From IMG/VR virus record IMGVR_UViG_3300019768_000012, positions 1 to 36,462 of that record: a stretch of DNA of 36,462 bases, one strand, 5' to 3'. Position 1 is the stretch's first letter. Each line of letters opens with the position of its first letter. Source of the stretch: a virus. Positions 1 to 7,363 of this stretch are shown here, piece by piece. Made by a program: the position numbers and the translations under genes. A model generated the notes under the pieces. The model saw only the letters and a program-made list of their open reading frames with translations. It did no database searches and was not told the DNA's origin.

Positions 1-84
1 ACATCTGTAATCATAACTATCGCTATCTAAAGCAATACACGTTGTGCATGTTTTAACTTCTTTTGTATCTATAATGTATTTCAT
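1..84 (-). CDS. partial small protein, N-terminal part only
   Basis: The gene begins at the ATG at 84 and runs off the left edge, leaving 28 codons that start MKYIIDTKEVKTC. An AAGGAGGATTAA ribosome binding site lies just upstream, inside the end of the DUF1599-like gene whose stop abuts this start, so the two are translationally coupled. The visible part has Cys residues in a CTTC pattern, which could be half of a zinc site. Function is unknown. Confidence 0.6.
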   Translation of the reverse strand, partial: MKYIIDTKEVKTCTTCIALDSDSYDYRC

Positions 85-342
85 TTAATCCTCCTTACTT
101 GACATTAAAATGCCATACCCTGCAATATCTTCCCAACTATCTTCTTTGTGGCCTGCTGCTACTCTTTTTATTTTGTCGTAAATTCTAATTAATACGCCTA
201 TGTCATTGTATCTTTCTACTGGTATTCCATCTGGGTATAATAGTTTTAGAAACTCACCTGTATTATTAATAGCATCGCCGTACTGTTTGTTTTTTTCTTC
301 TACTACTTTGCCTATTTCATTAGCTTTGTTTTGGTATTTCAT
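85..342 (-). CDS. DUF1599-like phage protein (nucleotide-modification-associated family)
   Basis: 85 residues. The segment KNKQYGD near residue 18, then an RIYDKIKR helix and a closing SWEDIAGYGILM helix, match DUF1599, a small helical family common in Gram-positive phages and distantly MazG-like. It may act on nucleotides, but this is inferred from the family only. It sits in the tail of the replication operon just downstream of a 36-residue membrane peptide. The ATG at 342 has only a weak ribosome binding site (GGGGGTGGTAGGTA). Confidence 0.7.
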   Translation of the reverse strand: MKYQNKANEIGKVVEEKNKQYGDAINNTGEFLKLLYPDGIPVERYNDIGVLIRIYDKIKRVAAGHKEDSWEDIAGYGILMSSKED

Positions 343-345
343 TAC

Positions 346-456
346 CTACCACCCCCACATAATAACTTTAGCTGATCCAATTAATAATACTGGATGCAAT
401 ATAAATATAATCATTAACTCTGTTGGTGTGTATATGTTAAATAGTAAATTAATCAT
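346..456 (-). CDS. 36-residue hydrophobic single-span peptide
   Basis: Small ORF starting at the ATG at 456, 1-2 bases after an AGAGGAGGTATCT ribosome binding site. It overlaps the end of the 449-781 gene by 8 bases. The product begins MINLLFNIYTP and continues with a hydrophobic stretch (about residues 13-32), so it is predicted to be a membrane peptide. No family is recognised. The good ribosome binding site and overlapping layout are the main evidence. Confidence 0.55.
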   Translation of the reverse strand: MINLLFNIYTPTELMIIFILHPVLLIGSAKVIMWGW

Positions 457-781
457 TAGATACCTCCTCTAGTTTTTTCAATAATTCATCTTGATAAATT
501 CTTTGTTCTTCTAAATTTTTATCTATTACAACTGGTGCTGGAAGTGGAAATTTACATATTCCGTCTCTGGCTGCATCTTCATCGCTCCAGCAATCATCGT
601 TATCACTTTTATCTACACATCTATCACATAGAACTTTACCGTATCTATGATAATACTTTATTCCATACCACTGCATTTCTTCAGTGTGTTTAGTATGGCA
701 ATGTTCACATTCTGAAAACTGTCCAAAACCATTCAAATTCACTTTTCTATGTTCTTCTTTTAAACTTTTAGTATCGTACAT
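449..781 (-). CDS. hypothetical protein with paired-Cys zinc-binding pattern
   Basis: 110 residues. CEHC near residue 25 and CDRC near residue 52 form a probable zinc knuckle, and the C-terminus is an acidic helix. It follows the primase-helicase gene by 8 bases and has an AGGAGGCAAT ribosome binding site before the ATG at 781. No family is recognised. Its position suggests a replication-accessory role, which is inference only. Confidence 0.65.
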   Translation of the reverse strand: MYDTKSLKEEHRKVNLNGFGQFSECEHCHTKHTEEMQWYGIKYYHRYGKVLCDRCVDKSDNDDCWSDEDAARDGICKFPLPAPVVIDKNLEEQRIYQDELLKKLEEVSND

Positions 782-789
782 ATTGCCTC

Positions 790-2685
790 CTAGTTGTTGT
801 ATTTTTTTAAAACTGTTATTTTATCATATGTTTTTCTATCTACATCATCAGCAAGAAATTTTTTCCATGTTTCATCAGAATTAATTCTATTCATATCATC
901 GTTATAAAAATTAAGTGTTTCGTTATCAAATAGATATTTAAATCCATACCTCAAACTATTAACCTTGTTTTTTAAATTAGTCATAATCATATCAAAATAT
1001 TCACCAGAAAAATTTCTTTCTATTGATATTACGTTATGAGCCTTATTAGTAATATCTTTAGATCCAGATACATTATCTTTAGTTAAATTACCAGTAGATG
1101 TATTTTCATCAACTTTCAATTCCTCTACCTTATGAGGATGAACTATAACCATTACATGACAGTTATACGTTTTTGCAAATTGTCTACAACGTTCCATAAA
1201 AAATGATTGGTCTCTATTTAAATCAGAATATTTAGAAGTTAATATTGCTTGTAAATTATCTAATATAAATAACTTGACTCCAAATTTAGTAGCAAGTAAA
1301 GACATTCTCTCAAACATAATATCGTTATTTGATATCATTTCTGCATCTGTAGGATCTACTATAAACAATTTATCTTTAGTATATTTTCTTATTGCATCTA
1401 AAACCGAACTTTTAAGAGAATAAACCGCACCGTATTTACCAACTTTTCTATTGTAGCATTTTGATTCGCCGTTTATCATCTGTTTATATAACCATTCTTG
1501 TATACCTTGGTCTCCAAGTTCAGCACTATTTAAAAACGTTTTAGTATTTCTATACATTTGATGTGCTACTACTTGACTTATCCAAGTTGACTTACCTTCG
1601 TTATCTCTACCGACTATTACTGAAAGTTGTTGCATCCTTAAATCCTTAGTGTGTCTATCAAAATCAGTAAAACCAGTTTCAATTCTTTCAGCTTCTATCG
1701 GTTCATCAACATTATAATGAGCTTCTGAAATTCCTTTTATTCCGCTTGGTAAAGGTGGTAATTCGCTTAAAAACCTAACTATTTCTTTTTCACCTAAATT
1801 TATTAAAACTTCGTTAGCATCATTAAATTCTTTATGAATAACAACTCTTGCATTAGTAAACTTTTCTTTTAAGTTATTACCAGCTAATCTACCTGGATTA
1901 TCGTTATCTATCCAAAACACTAATTCCGGAAATTGTTTTAAAAATTCATAATTCACTTCTAAATATTTTCTATTAGATGCTCCTGCTGGTAATGAAACTA
2001 CATTAGTTACTCCACTTTGCCATATAGCCATTGCATCAAATTGACCTTCTGTTATTATCAATGGTTTGCTTGGGTCAACATGCCAAGCACCATACATAAT
2101 AAGTTTACAGCCGTATTCTTGCTTAAATAATTTGTCTTTTGATCTATAAGCAATATTTACTAACTCGTTATATTCGTCATACACTTCAAAAGCATAAGCT
2201 TTACGCTTTACAGTTTCGCCTTTTACTTTAAAATTAGTGGTAGCACTTTTAACTCTCCAAAATTCCAAAGTTGATTTTCTTATACCTCTGTTAAGTGCTT
2301 CGTTAATCATCGGTTGCTCTAAATCAACTGTTTTTACAGATGGCTTTGTATATTCTGTTTCATCTTGTCTCTTTTGCTGCGAATTATCTCTTTTTTCTAT
2401 TTGGCTATCAATACCTATTTCATCACACAATTTTTCTATAGCTTGAATATAACTCATATTATTAAAATCTATAGTGTGACTAACTATATCAACATTATGT
2501 CCACAACCGAAACAATGCCATGTAAAAGTATCTGGATTAAACTTAAAACTAGCTGTTTTTTCTGAATGAACTGGACATTTACCACTTTTATTCCTTTCGT
2601 TGTAAGATTCTAATCCAAGATCATTAGCAATTACATGCATTGCTTTATCACCATATGCTTTTACAACTTCAATCCTTTCAATCAT
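790..2685 (-). CDS. T7 gp4-like bifunctional DNA primase-helicase
   Basis: Replicative primase-helicase of 631 residues. Domains in order: a CHC2-type zinc-binding domain (C37, H40, C58, C61), a TOPRIM primase domain with E213 in the ITEGQFDAM segment and a WIDNDNPG acidic motif at 258-265, then a RecA/DnaB-type helicase with Walker A GRDNEGKST at 359-367 and Walker B LFILDNL at 472-478. A late SGSKDITN motif near 541 matches the DnaB/gp4 family. The start is the ATG at 2685, preceded by GAGGAGTGATAAC; an in-frame TTG 15 bases upstream lacks a placed ribosome binding site. It follows the O-like initiator gene with almost no gap, so origin recognition and helicase are encoded together. Confidence 0.93.
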   Translation of the reverse strand: MIERIEVVKAYGDKAMHVIANDLGLESYNERNKSGKCPVHSEKTASFKFNPDTFTWHCFGCGHNVDIVSHTIDFNNMSYIQAIEKLCDEIGIDSQIEKRDNSQQKRQDETEYTKPSVKTVDLEQPMINEALNRGIRKSTLEFWRVKSATTNFKVKGETVKRKAYAFEVYDEYNELVNIAYRSKDKLFKQEYGCKLIMYGAWHVDPSKPLIITEGQFDAMAIWQSGVTNVVSLPAGASNRKYLEVNYEFLKQFPELVFWIDNDNPGRLAGNNLKEKFTNARVVIHKEFNDANEVLINLGEKEIVRFLSELPPLPSGIKGISEAHYNVDEPIEAERIETGFTDFDRHTKDLRMQQLSVIVGRDNEGKSTWISQVVAHQMYRNTKTFLNSAELGDQGIQEWLYKQMINGESKCYNRKVGKYGAVYSLKSSVLDAIRKYTKDKLFIVDPTDAEMISNNDIMFERMSLLATKFGVKLFILDNLQAILTSKYSDLNRDQSFFMERCRQFAKTYNCHVMVIVHPHKVEELKVDENTSTGNLTKDNVSGSKDITNKAHNVISIERNFSGEYFDMIMTNLKNKVNSLRYGFKYLFDNETLNFYNDDMNRINSDETWKKFLADDVDRKTYDKITVLKKYNN

Positions 2686-2689
2686 GTTA

Positions 2690-3475
2690 TCACTCCTCAA
2701 ATACTTTTGGTCTGCGTGTTATTGTTCCTGTATTGCATTTAGAACCAATTATATGACCTTTGCTTTTATCATTTTCATATACAATACTTTTTTTAGCTTT
2801 GTATTTTCCTTCAATTATTTTAACAAAATTATTAGGATTGAAAATCCAATCAAAACTCAACCAACTCGTACCGATTGATTCATTTAAAAACTTAGATTCG
2901 CTAACAACTTCTAAAGAATACAATACTTCTGCAAGTCCGTAATCTTTTATTCTTGCATTTATCGAAGATTCTCTAACTTTAGTTATTTTTCTAGGTTGAG
3001 GAAATTCACTGCAAATATACTTGTAATAATCAACTACTTTCCAAGTGTCTTTATATTGTTTATTAAGTTCTCTTTTTTGGGTATCTAATCCGCTACCTGT
3101 AGGGGTATCGTTTTCGCTACCTGTAGGCGTATCTAATTCGATAGGTGGTATCGTTTTAGATACCTGTGTGCTATTTACATAATTTTTGTTAAAAGCTATA
3201 ACCCTACCAGTGTTGAATGTTGGTTCTTTTATAACTGTTAATATTTCAGATTGTATAAGTGTTCTTAATTCTCTTTTTATTTGTTGTTTGTGTATGTTTG
3301 TAGCTTTAGATAAAAATGTTTCTGATAACTCGTGTTCTTTCTTTTGCCAACCATATGTTGAACGCCACACAATCATTAGTATTCTGAATTGAGTACCGTT
3401 TAATTTAGTTTGTGCTACTTTTTCTAATATGGTATCAGCAATCCTTGTATAACCATCTTCTAATTGTGGACTCAT
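2690..3475 (-). CDS. phage replication initiator, O-protein N-terminal winged-helix type
   Basis: 261 residues. Residues 1-95 match the phage replication protein O N-terminal domain: an early DGYTRIADTILE segment, then a winged helix with TYGWQKKEH. Such proteins bind origin repeats and recruit the helicase, which is the next gene here. The middle (about residues 105-135) is low-complexity and repeats DTPTGS because the DNA there is a set of 24-bp repeats (see 3079-3165). The C-terminal part (TSWLSFDWIFNPNNF) resembles the helicase-loader or DnaD-like tails of phage initiators. An AGAGGAATAAGT ribosome binding site precedes the ATG at 3475. Confidence 0.88.
   Translation of the reverse strand: MSPQLEDGYTRIADTILEKVAQTKLNGTQFRILMIVWRSTYGWQKKEHELSETFLSKATNIHKQQIKRELRTLIQSEILTVIKEPTFNTGRVIAFNKNYVNSTQVSKTIPPIELDTPTGSENDTPTGSGLDTQKRELNKQYKDTWKVVDYYKYICSEFPQPRKITKVRESSINARIKDYGLAEVLYSLEVVSESKFLNESIGTSWLSFDWIFNPNNFVKIIEGKYKAKKSIVYENDKSKGHIIGSKCNTGTITRRPKVFEE
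3079..3165. repeat. iteron-like direct repeats inside the initiator gene; candidate replication origin
   Basis: GGGTATC, GGGTATC and GCGTATC start at 3079, 3103 and 3127, exactly 24 bp apart, and a fourth GGTATC copy follows near 3147. Each 24-bp unit also carries CTACCTGTAG, an imperfect dyad (CTAC/GTAG). An inverted copy (GATACC) closes the array near 3160. Repeats in the middle of an O-type gene are the layout of the lambda origin. The flanks are AT-rich, as expected for an unwinding region. Confidence 0.65.
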
Positions 3476-3477
3476 AC

Positions 3478-3651
3478 TTATTCCTCTTTCATTCTAATTT
3501 CAATACTACGATCGCTATAAATTACATATTCAACTGTTTGGCCTTTAACTGGCTTCAATATACTTCTAACAGATGATGGTAACGTTGCAAATATATTTGT
3601 TCCTTTCTGCTGCACTACTACTTCAGTTGTTAATACTACTTCTTTCTTCAT
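3478..3651 (-). CDS. AbrB/SpoVT-type small DNA-binding regulator
   Basis: 57 residues starting at the ATG at 3651, placed by AGGAGGTGAGAGA immediately upstream; a longer reading from 3702 would cover the promoter and is rejected. The protein is a short beta-rich domain (TTEVVVQQKG, then FATLPSSVRSILKPVKGQTVEYVI) typical of the swapped-hairpin AbrB/MazE fold. It is the first gene of the initiator-helicase transcript and lies directly below a strong promoter and two GCAAA-type palindromes, so autoregulation is plausible but unproven. Confidence 0.7.
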   Translation of the reverse strand: MKKEVVLTTEVVVQQKGTNIFATLPSSVRSILKPVKGQTVEYVIYSDRSIEIRMKEE

Positions 3652-3670
3652 TCTCTCACCTCCTATGAAC

Positions 3671-3699
3671 ATCATACCCCCTTTTTGTGATACTGTCAA
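3671..3699 (-). promoter_or_regulatory. strong sigma-A promoter for the replication operon
   Basis: On the minus strand, TTGACA (3694-3699), 17-bp spacer, TATGAT (3671-3676). It reads into the AbrB-like, initiator and primase-helicase genes. It is the closest match to consensus among the promoters noted in this window. Confidence 0.85.
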
Positions 3700-3712
3700 C
3701 ACCTTTTAACAT

Positions 3713-3746
3713 GCAAATTCTTGCAGTCTACCGCAAAATATTTTGC
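3713..3746. promoter_or_regulatory. palindromic site 1: GCAAAATATTTTGC plus a degenerate copy
   Basis: A perfect 14-bp palindrome at 3733-3746 and a shorter imperfect one (GCAAATTCTTGC) at 3713-3724 lie 14-50 bp upstream of the -35 box of the replication promoter. The same motif recurs at 8961, 24852, 29721 and 29940, each time between genes beside a promoter. Confidence 0.65.
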
Positions 3747-3752
3747 ACAAAG

Positions 3753-3776
3753 AAAAAGCCACCTGTTAAAGTGGCT
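3753..3776 (-). terminator. rho-independent terminator after ssb
   Basis: On the minus strand, AGCCAC, an 8-base loop, GTGGCT and then a T5 run, 18 bases past the ssb stop. It separates the early small-gene/ssb transcript from the replication operon. Confidence 0.8.
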
Positions 3777-3793
3777 GTAATCGTTGGTATTGC

Positions 3794-4204
3794 TTAGAAC
3801 GGGATATCATCATCATCTTCAATGGCTTGGAATTTAGATGGGTCTATACCGTAATTCATATTGGTAGTTCCACCACTATCACTAACACTAGCTTTTTTAT
3901 CTAAAAACTCAAACCTATCAATTTTAATGTACTCGTATTTGTTCCAGTTTCCATCATCACCCTTCCAGGTGTCAATTTGTGCTGAACCTTCAACTAATAT
4001 AGTAGAACCTTTTTTTAGATATTGCGCCATAGTTTCAGCTTGTTTACCAAACGCTTTTAAATTCCACCAGTCTGTATCTTGGTAACCTTCTTTAACAAAC
4101 ATTCTTTTTACTGCTAATTGTCCAGTCCCTATCATAGAACCACCAGTTGTGGCTTTTAATTCAAAATCTTTACCTAGATTTCCAGTAAGTATAATTTTAT
4201 TCAT
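3794..4204 (-). CDS. ssb: single-stranded DNA-binding protein
   Basis: 136 residues with the SSB OB-fold: MNKIILTGNLGKDFELK at the start, LAVKR, then DTDWWNLKAFGKQAE, and a C-terminal acidic tail ending DDDDIPF, which in this family docks partner proteins. It coats single-stranded DNA at the replication fork and during recombination. An AAGGAGAGAGATAAT ribosome binding site precedes the ATG at 4204. It is the last gene before a terminator, after the recombinase, winged-helix and MazG-like genes. Confidence 0.95.
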   Translation of the reverse strand: MNKIILTGNLGKDFELKATTGGSMIGTGQLAVKRMFVKEGYQDTDWWNLKAFGKQAETMAQYLKKGSTILVEGSAQIDTWKGDDGNWNKYEYIKIDRFEFLDKKASVSDSGGTTNMNYGIDPSKFQAIEDDDDIPF

Positions 4205-4205
4205 A

Positions 4206-4535
4206 TTATCTCTCTCCTTCGTAATATCTCTCGTCTATTCTCTCTAATGTACGTTTAATCTTCCACTTTCTAGCACGGTTATTAATTGAATCAACGTTCT
4301 GTGGTGTAATATCGTTTTTTATATTAATAGTACCATACATTAATTGGTTTATCATTATTTCTAAATCAGCCTTTTCAAAGATAAGGTTATCTAAGTTTTC
4401 CTCTGTTGGGTCTGATAAGTAAATATTAATAGCTTCTTTGTACTCTTCGAACTCTTCAATCATTTTAGCAAATTGACCGGTAAATCCAAAGTGTTTAAAT
4501 ATCTTTCTAATATCTTTCTTTTGATCGTCTGTCAT
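4206..4535 (-). CDS. MazG-like nucleotide pyrophosphohydrolase-type protein
   Basis: 109 residues, all helical in character. EEFEEYKE near residue 27 and EKADLEIMINQL near residue 53 give the paired acidic helices (EExxE and ExxD) of MazG-like NTP pyrophosphatases, which clean up or rebalance nucleotide pools. The C-terminal RKWKIKRTLERI helix also fits phage members. AAGGAGGAGTAA precedes the ATG at 4535 and overlaps the stop of the gene before it. Confidence 0.65.
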   Translation of the reverse strand: MTDDQKKDIRKIFKHFGFTGQFAKMIEEFEEYKEAINIYLSDPTEENLDNLIFEKADLEIMINQLMYGTINIKNDITPQNVDSINNRARKWKIKRTLERIDERYYEGER

Positions 4536-4778
4536 TTACTCCTCCTTATACTCTACATCAAACCCATTCTTTAAAGCAAACTCACCCTTTGGTGTTAGTA
4601 CCCATATCTGTTTGTTAAAACCCCTATCTATGAAATCGTTCTTGTAAAGTGTTTGTTTATCATAACTTATTTCTTGCCATGTTATATCAAATTTATTAGC
4701 TACATACTGATTAGAGTAAATGCCTTCAGATACAGCTTTTAATACCGCTAACTTTCTTTTTTGTGTATTTTTAAACAT
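4536..4778 (-). CDS. winged-helix DNA-binding protein (putative)
   Basis: 80 residues. KLAVLKAVSEGIYSNQYVAN followed by FDITWQEISYDKQTLYKN reads as a helix-turn-helix, and the end WVLTPKGEFALKNG is a typical winged-helix C-terminal signature. It is probably a small regulator or DNA-binding accessory. The ribosome binding site is AAAGGGTGGTTAAGA, one of four near-identical leaders in the window. Confidence 0.55.
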   Translation of the reverse strand: MFKNTQKRKLAVLKAVSEGIYSNQYVANKFDITWQEISYDKQTLYKNDFIDRGFNKQIWVLTPKGEFALKNGFDVEYKEE

Positions 4779-4803
4779 TCTTAACCACCCTTTCAGACGG
4801 ATT

Positions 4804-5310
4804 TTACACCGTCGGCTTCTTTACAAATACTCTTTTATTACTTTTACTATTAATTATTGACAGTCCGTCAATTGATCCATCTTCTAAATACGTTATCTTT
4901 TCTACTTCAAATTTATCATAAGTTGAGAATTTACCATTGTTTTCTTTTATATCAATATCTGAAGCATTAATCCATATAAAAGGACTTGTATATAATTCTC
5001 TACCTATTCCCCAGTTAAAACATGCTCTTTTAAATGAGTCTGAAGCTAATCCTTTTGCTTTTTCTGTGAATGACTCTGTTCCGGTATCTTCTTTAGATAC
5101 CCATTGTTTTAATTCATCTGACCAAATACTCACTATGCAATTAGCATTATCTCTAGTGTGATTTCTTTGCCACTTCATGCAGCCAACTGTTTCATCTAAT
5201 ATATTCATATCGCATCTAGCATCTTTGTAAAGTAATAATACCGCACCATTTTTTTTAACTTGCTGAACCCTTACATCTATTTCACTATGTTTAAGTTTTC
5301 TAAATTTCAA
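4804..5310 (-). CDS. Rad52/Sak-type single-strand annealing protein (putative)
   Basis: 168 residues. LLLYKDARCDMNILDE, then GTESFTEKAKGLASDSFKRA and WGIGRELYTSPFIWI are the conserved blocks of a phage family annotated as Rad52/22-like double-strand break repair (Sak-like) proteins. Those proteins anneal complementary strands during phage recombination. The reading frame starts at a TTG at 5310, eight bases after GGAGG; no ATG is available nearby. It clusters with ssb, as recombinases often do. Confidence 0.7.
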   Translation of the reverse strand: MKFRKLKHSEIDVRVQQVKKNGAVLLLYKDARCDMNILDETVGCMKWQRNHTRDNANCIVSIWSDELKQWVSKEDTGTESFTEKAKGLASDSFKRACFNWGIGRELYTSPFIWINASDIDIKENNGKFSTYDKFEVEKITYLEDGSIDGLSIINSKSNKRVFVKKPTV

Positions 5311-5504
5311 TTCAATCCCTCCAATAACAATAACGCTTGCCTGTGAAACTCTATTTCTTTTCTATACCTTATTACGTGTTTGTCGTAGTTATCCTTATAT
5401 TCGCCCATTTTGAGGTTATTATCTATATTTCTAATATCTTGATTAAGTTTTTTGAAGTACTTTTCCTTTTTTAAGTGGTATTCTATTAATTCTAGCTTAG
5501 TCAT
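5307..5504 (-). CDS. hypothetical protein, charged helical
   Basis: 65 residues from the ATG at 5504 (MTKLELIEYH), five bases after GGTGG; a further ATG 12 bases upstream has no ribosome binding site. Lys/Glu-rich helices suggest a coiled coil. Its last codons overlap the TTG start of the recombinase gene, so translation is probably coupled. Confidence 0.55.
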   Translation of the reverse strand: MTKLELIEYHLKKEKYFKKLNQDIRNIDNNLKMGEYKDNYDKHVIRYRKEIEFHRQALLLLEGLN

Positions 5505-5583
5505 AGTTACCACCATTTTCAGCTAACCACTCTTCATACTCTTTTATTACTTGTTCGCCTAATTGATCGTATTCGCTATTCAT
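5497..5583 (-). CDS. 28-residue micro-ORF
   Basis: ATG at 5583 after GAAGAGGTGCATA, product MNSEYDQLGEQVIKEYEEW and a short tail. It overlaps both neighbours by 8 bases. The good ribosome binding site and the close gene packing support translation; function is unknown. Confidence 0.45.
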   Translation of the reverse strand: MNSEYDQLGEQVIKEYEEWLAENGGNYD

Positions 5584-5797
5584 TATGCACCTCTTCCGAA
5601 ATCATTTCGCTTGTAGCAAATATAACCGTTTCGCTTGAATTGCTTATGTTATACAATTTATATGTTGCTGAATACTCACCATTATCATAATTACCTTCAT
5701 TAGCATTTACAAACAAACATACTCTTTCGTTAGGTGGTACACGTTTCATTAATTCAGTAAATAATTCATTAGTTGATACTTCTTTTAGATTCATCAT
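5576..5797 (-). CDS. hypothetical protein
   Basis: 73 residues from the ATG at 5797 (MMNLKEVSTNELF), five bases after AAGGAG; a GTG at 5803 overlaps the ribosome binding site and is less likely. Mixed alpha/beta character, with VCLFVNANEGNYDNGEYS in the middle. No family is recognised. Confidence 0.6.
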   Translation of the reverse strand: MMNLKEVSTNELFTELMKRVPPNERVCLFVNANEGNYDNGEYSATYKLYNISNSSETVIFATSEMISEEVHNE

Positions 5798-5806
5798 TTT
5801 CACTCC

Positions 5807-6034
5807 TTAATCTATCGTTTTAGACATATAACCACATCTTAATTTTTTGTTTATTTCTTCTTTTGATGAATAAAGGTTACAAGTGTTGTTTATAACATCT
5901 TCACATTTCCTAACAGTTCCCTTATTAGTCTTAACGTATTCAACTCCATCTTTTACAAATAATTCGTAAACCTTTTCTTTACAACCCCATCCCATACCAA
6001 GATAGTATAATTCTTGACCTATTTCTAATTTCAT
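5807..6034 (-). CDS. hypothetical protein, small beta-rich
   Basis: 75 residues. EIGQELYYLGMGWG and VYELFVKDGVEYVKTNKG look like beta strands of a small barrel; the tail is helical. It starts at the ATG at 6034 after AAGGAGGGTGTT, in a junction nearly identical to that before 6413. It ends in Asp-TAA, whose TAA begins the next ribosome binding site. Confidence 0.6.
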   Translation of the reverse strand: MKLEIGQELYYLGMGWGCKEKVYELFVKDGVEYVKTNKGTVRKCEDVINNTCNLYSSKEEINKKLRCGYMSKTID

Positions 6035-6044
6035 AACACCCTCC

Positions 6045-6221
6045 TTAATCTTTAATTTTCATATTTACCGATACTTCACCACTGTATACTTGAATGTTTC
6101 CTTGTTGGATTACAATTATATCGTGAGGACAAAATAACTCACCGTTATTAATTAATTCTTCGATAATTGGTTCAATCTTTTTAATCGCTTCTGTTCTTTT
6201 TTGATTTAATGTTTTTTCCAT
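6045..6221 (-). CDS. hypothetical protein
   Basis: 58 residues from the ATG at 6221, placed by AAGGAGTGGTTAAG. The N-terminal half is a charged helix (RTEAIKKIEPIIEELI), and the C-terminal half has alternating strand residues (IIVIQQGNIQVYSGEVSVNM). No family is recognised. Confidence 0.55.
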   Translation of the reverse strand: MEKTLNQKRTEAIKKIEPIIEELINNGELFCPHDIIVIQQGNIQVYSGEVSVNMKIKD

Positions 6222-6233
6222 CTTAACCACTCC

Positions 6234-6413
6234 TTAATCAGATAGTTTGTTTAATAGTTTTACCACTTCTTCAATATCCATCTTTCTAGCTTTTACGCCA
6301 AAACAATCAAAATAACTAAGTTCTGCATCTTTTTCACTTTCTGCCAAGCAATATGCATTTACTGGTTTTCCATCGCTACAAGGTACAATTAAACTAACTT
6401 CGTATATTTCCAT
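6234..6413 (-). CDS. hypothetical 59-residue protein
   Basis: ATG at 6413 after GATTAAGGAGGGTGTT, product beginning MEIYEVSLIVPCSDGKPVN. A beta-alpha pattern (AYCLAESEKDAELSYF) hints at a small dsRBD-like or regulatory fold, but nothing is recognised. It fills the gap between two clear genes, and its junctions share the repeated GATTAAGGAG sequence. Confidence 0.6.
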   Translation of the reverse strand: MEIYEVSLIVPCSDGKPVNAYCLAESEKDAELSYFDCFGVKARKMDIEEVVKLLNKLSD

Positions 6414-6423
6414 AACACCCTCC

Positions 6424-6612
6424 TTAATCTACATAACTTTTATTACAACAACTACAATAAGTTATTGCTTGTGTGCTACACTTTTCCATACTGTGATGCT
6501 TTAATATATCTTCGTGGCAGTTAGTGCATATACCGTCTTTAGGTATCCACATGTTCTTATCTTCTTCTATGCAGTGGTGGTATTGGGTTTCTAGTTTAGT
6601 ATATTTAGTCAT
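6424..6612 (-). CDS. small zinc-finger-like protein
   Basis: 62 residues. CTNC near residue 29 and CSCC near residue 54, with several His between, suggest a single treble-clef or zinc-ribbon site. It overlaps the upstream gene by 8 bases and has no clear ribosome binding site of its own, so it probably depends on coupled translation. Function unknown. Confidence 0.6.
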   Translation of the reverse strand: MTKYTKLETQYHHCIEEDKNMWIPKDGICTNCHEDILKHHSMEKCSTQAITYCSCCNKSYVD

Positions 6613-6952
6613 ATTCTTTCATCTCCATAGGTGTCATTAACCTAAATGTAAAATCTGAATTATCTCCATAACCTTCTTCTACATATTCTTTTATAAGTTC
6701 TTCACATTCAAATTCTTTTTCTATTCTGTCTGTAAAAACTTTACCTCCAAGCAATACACAATATTCAACTTCTTGTAACCAACAATTAGCGCAGGTGTCG
6801 TGTTCTCCATTTTCTCTTAATCCAATTCCTTCGCATTTAAAATAATCAAAACACGGATAATTATGAGGGCATTTAAAAAACAACAATTTGCCTCTGTTTA
6901 TCATATTATTTTCTAGTGATTGTTCTTTTAAAACTTTATCTATTCTTTTCAT
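6605..6952 (-). CDS. Cys-rich hypothetical protein
   Basis: 115 residues from the ATG at 6952, placed by AGGAGGGTTAAGT. Cys residues at CPHNYPC, the FKCEG segment and CANC give up to four ligands, suggesting a bound metal or cluster. The C-terminal half is acidic. It lies directly after the HTH regulator gene, so it is an early gene. Confidence 0.6.
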   Translation of the reverse strand: MKRIDKVLKEQSLENNMINRGKLLFFKCPHNYPCFDYFKCEGIGLRENGEHDTCANCWLQEVEYCVLLGGKVFTDRIEKEFECEELIKEYVEEGYGDNSDFTFRLMTPMEMKEYD

Positions 6953-6974
6953 ACTTAACCCTCCTCGTAATGTT

Positions 6975-7193
6975 CTATCCAAAATAAATATTATCTAAAC
7001 TTGCTCCGTACCATTCAACATACATTTTAGCTAGGTTAATTGATAATGACTTATGTCCGTTCTCTACTTGTTTTATTAAGCTAACACTTACGTTAAATTT
7101 GTTTGCTAGTTGACTTTGAGTTAATCTATTATCTTCTCTTATTTTCTTAACTCGTGAACCAACTAAAACGTTCTGTCTTTCTGTTTTATCCAT
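6975..7193 (-). CDS. Cro/C1-type (XRE family) HTH transcriptional regulator
   Basis: 72 residues with a full HTH_3 domain: VKKIREDNRLTQSQLANKF, SVSLIKQVENGHKSL and a closing helix. Known relatives repress or time phage early genes. It is the first gene of the leftward early operon, and its promoter spacer is filled by a TCAC-N5-GTGA palindrome that it may bind. AAGGGCGGTGAACGT precedes the ATG at 7193. Confidence 0.88.
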   Translation of the reverse strand: MDKTERQNVLVGSRVKKIREDNRLTQSQLANKFNVSVSLIKQVENGHKSLSINLAKMYVEWYGASLDNIYFG

Positions 7194-7216
7194 ACGTTCA
7201 CCGCCCTTCTAAATAC

Positions 7217-7245
7217 ATATTATCACGATATGTGAACCAAGTCAA
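7217..7245 (-). promoter_or_regulatory. promoter with built-in operator for the leftward early operon
   Basis: On the minus strand, TTGACT (7240-7245), 17 bp, TAATAT (7217-7222). Between the boxes lies TCACGATATGTGA (7223-7235), a dyad where a repressor would block RNA polymerase. The HTH gene it drives is the obvious candidate ligand. Confidence 0.75.
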
Positions 7246-7292
7246 CACTTATTTTAATTTATTTATTACTTCCTTATATAGAGTTTTAGGCA

Positions 7293-7319
7293 TAAAAAAA
7301 CCACCCTGTTAAGAGTGGT
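7293..7319 (-). terminator. terminator downstream of tRNA-Thr
   Basis: On the minus strand, AACCACTC, 6-base loop, GGGTGGTT, then T7. It ends the leftward tRNA transcript before the HTH promoter region. Confidence 0.85.
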
Positions 7320-7363
7320 TAGTTGTACCGAGCATATGACTAAATGTCCGCACCGATACTTGT

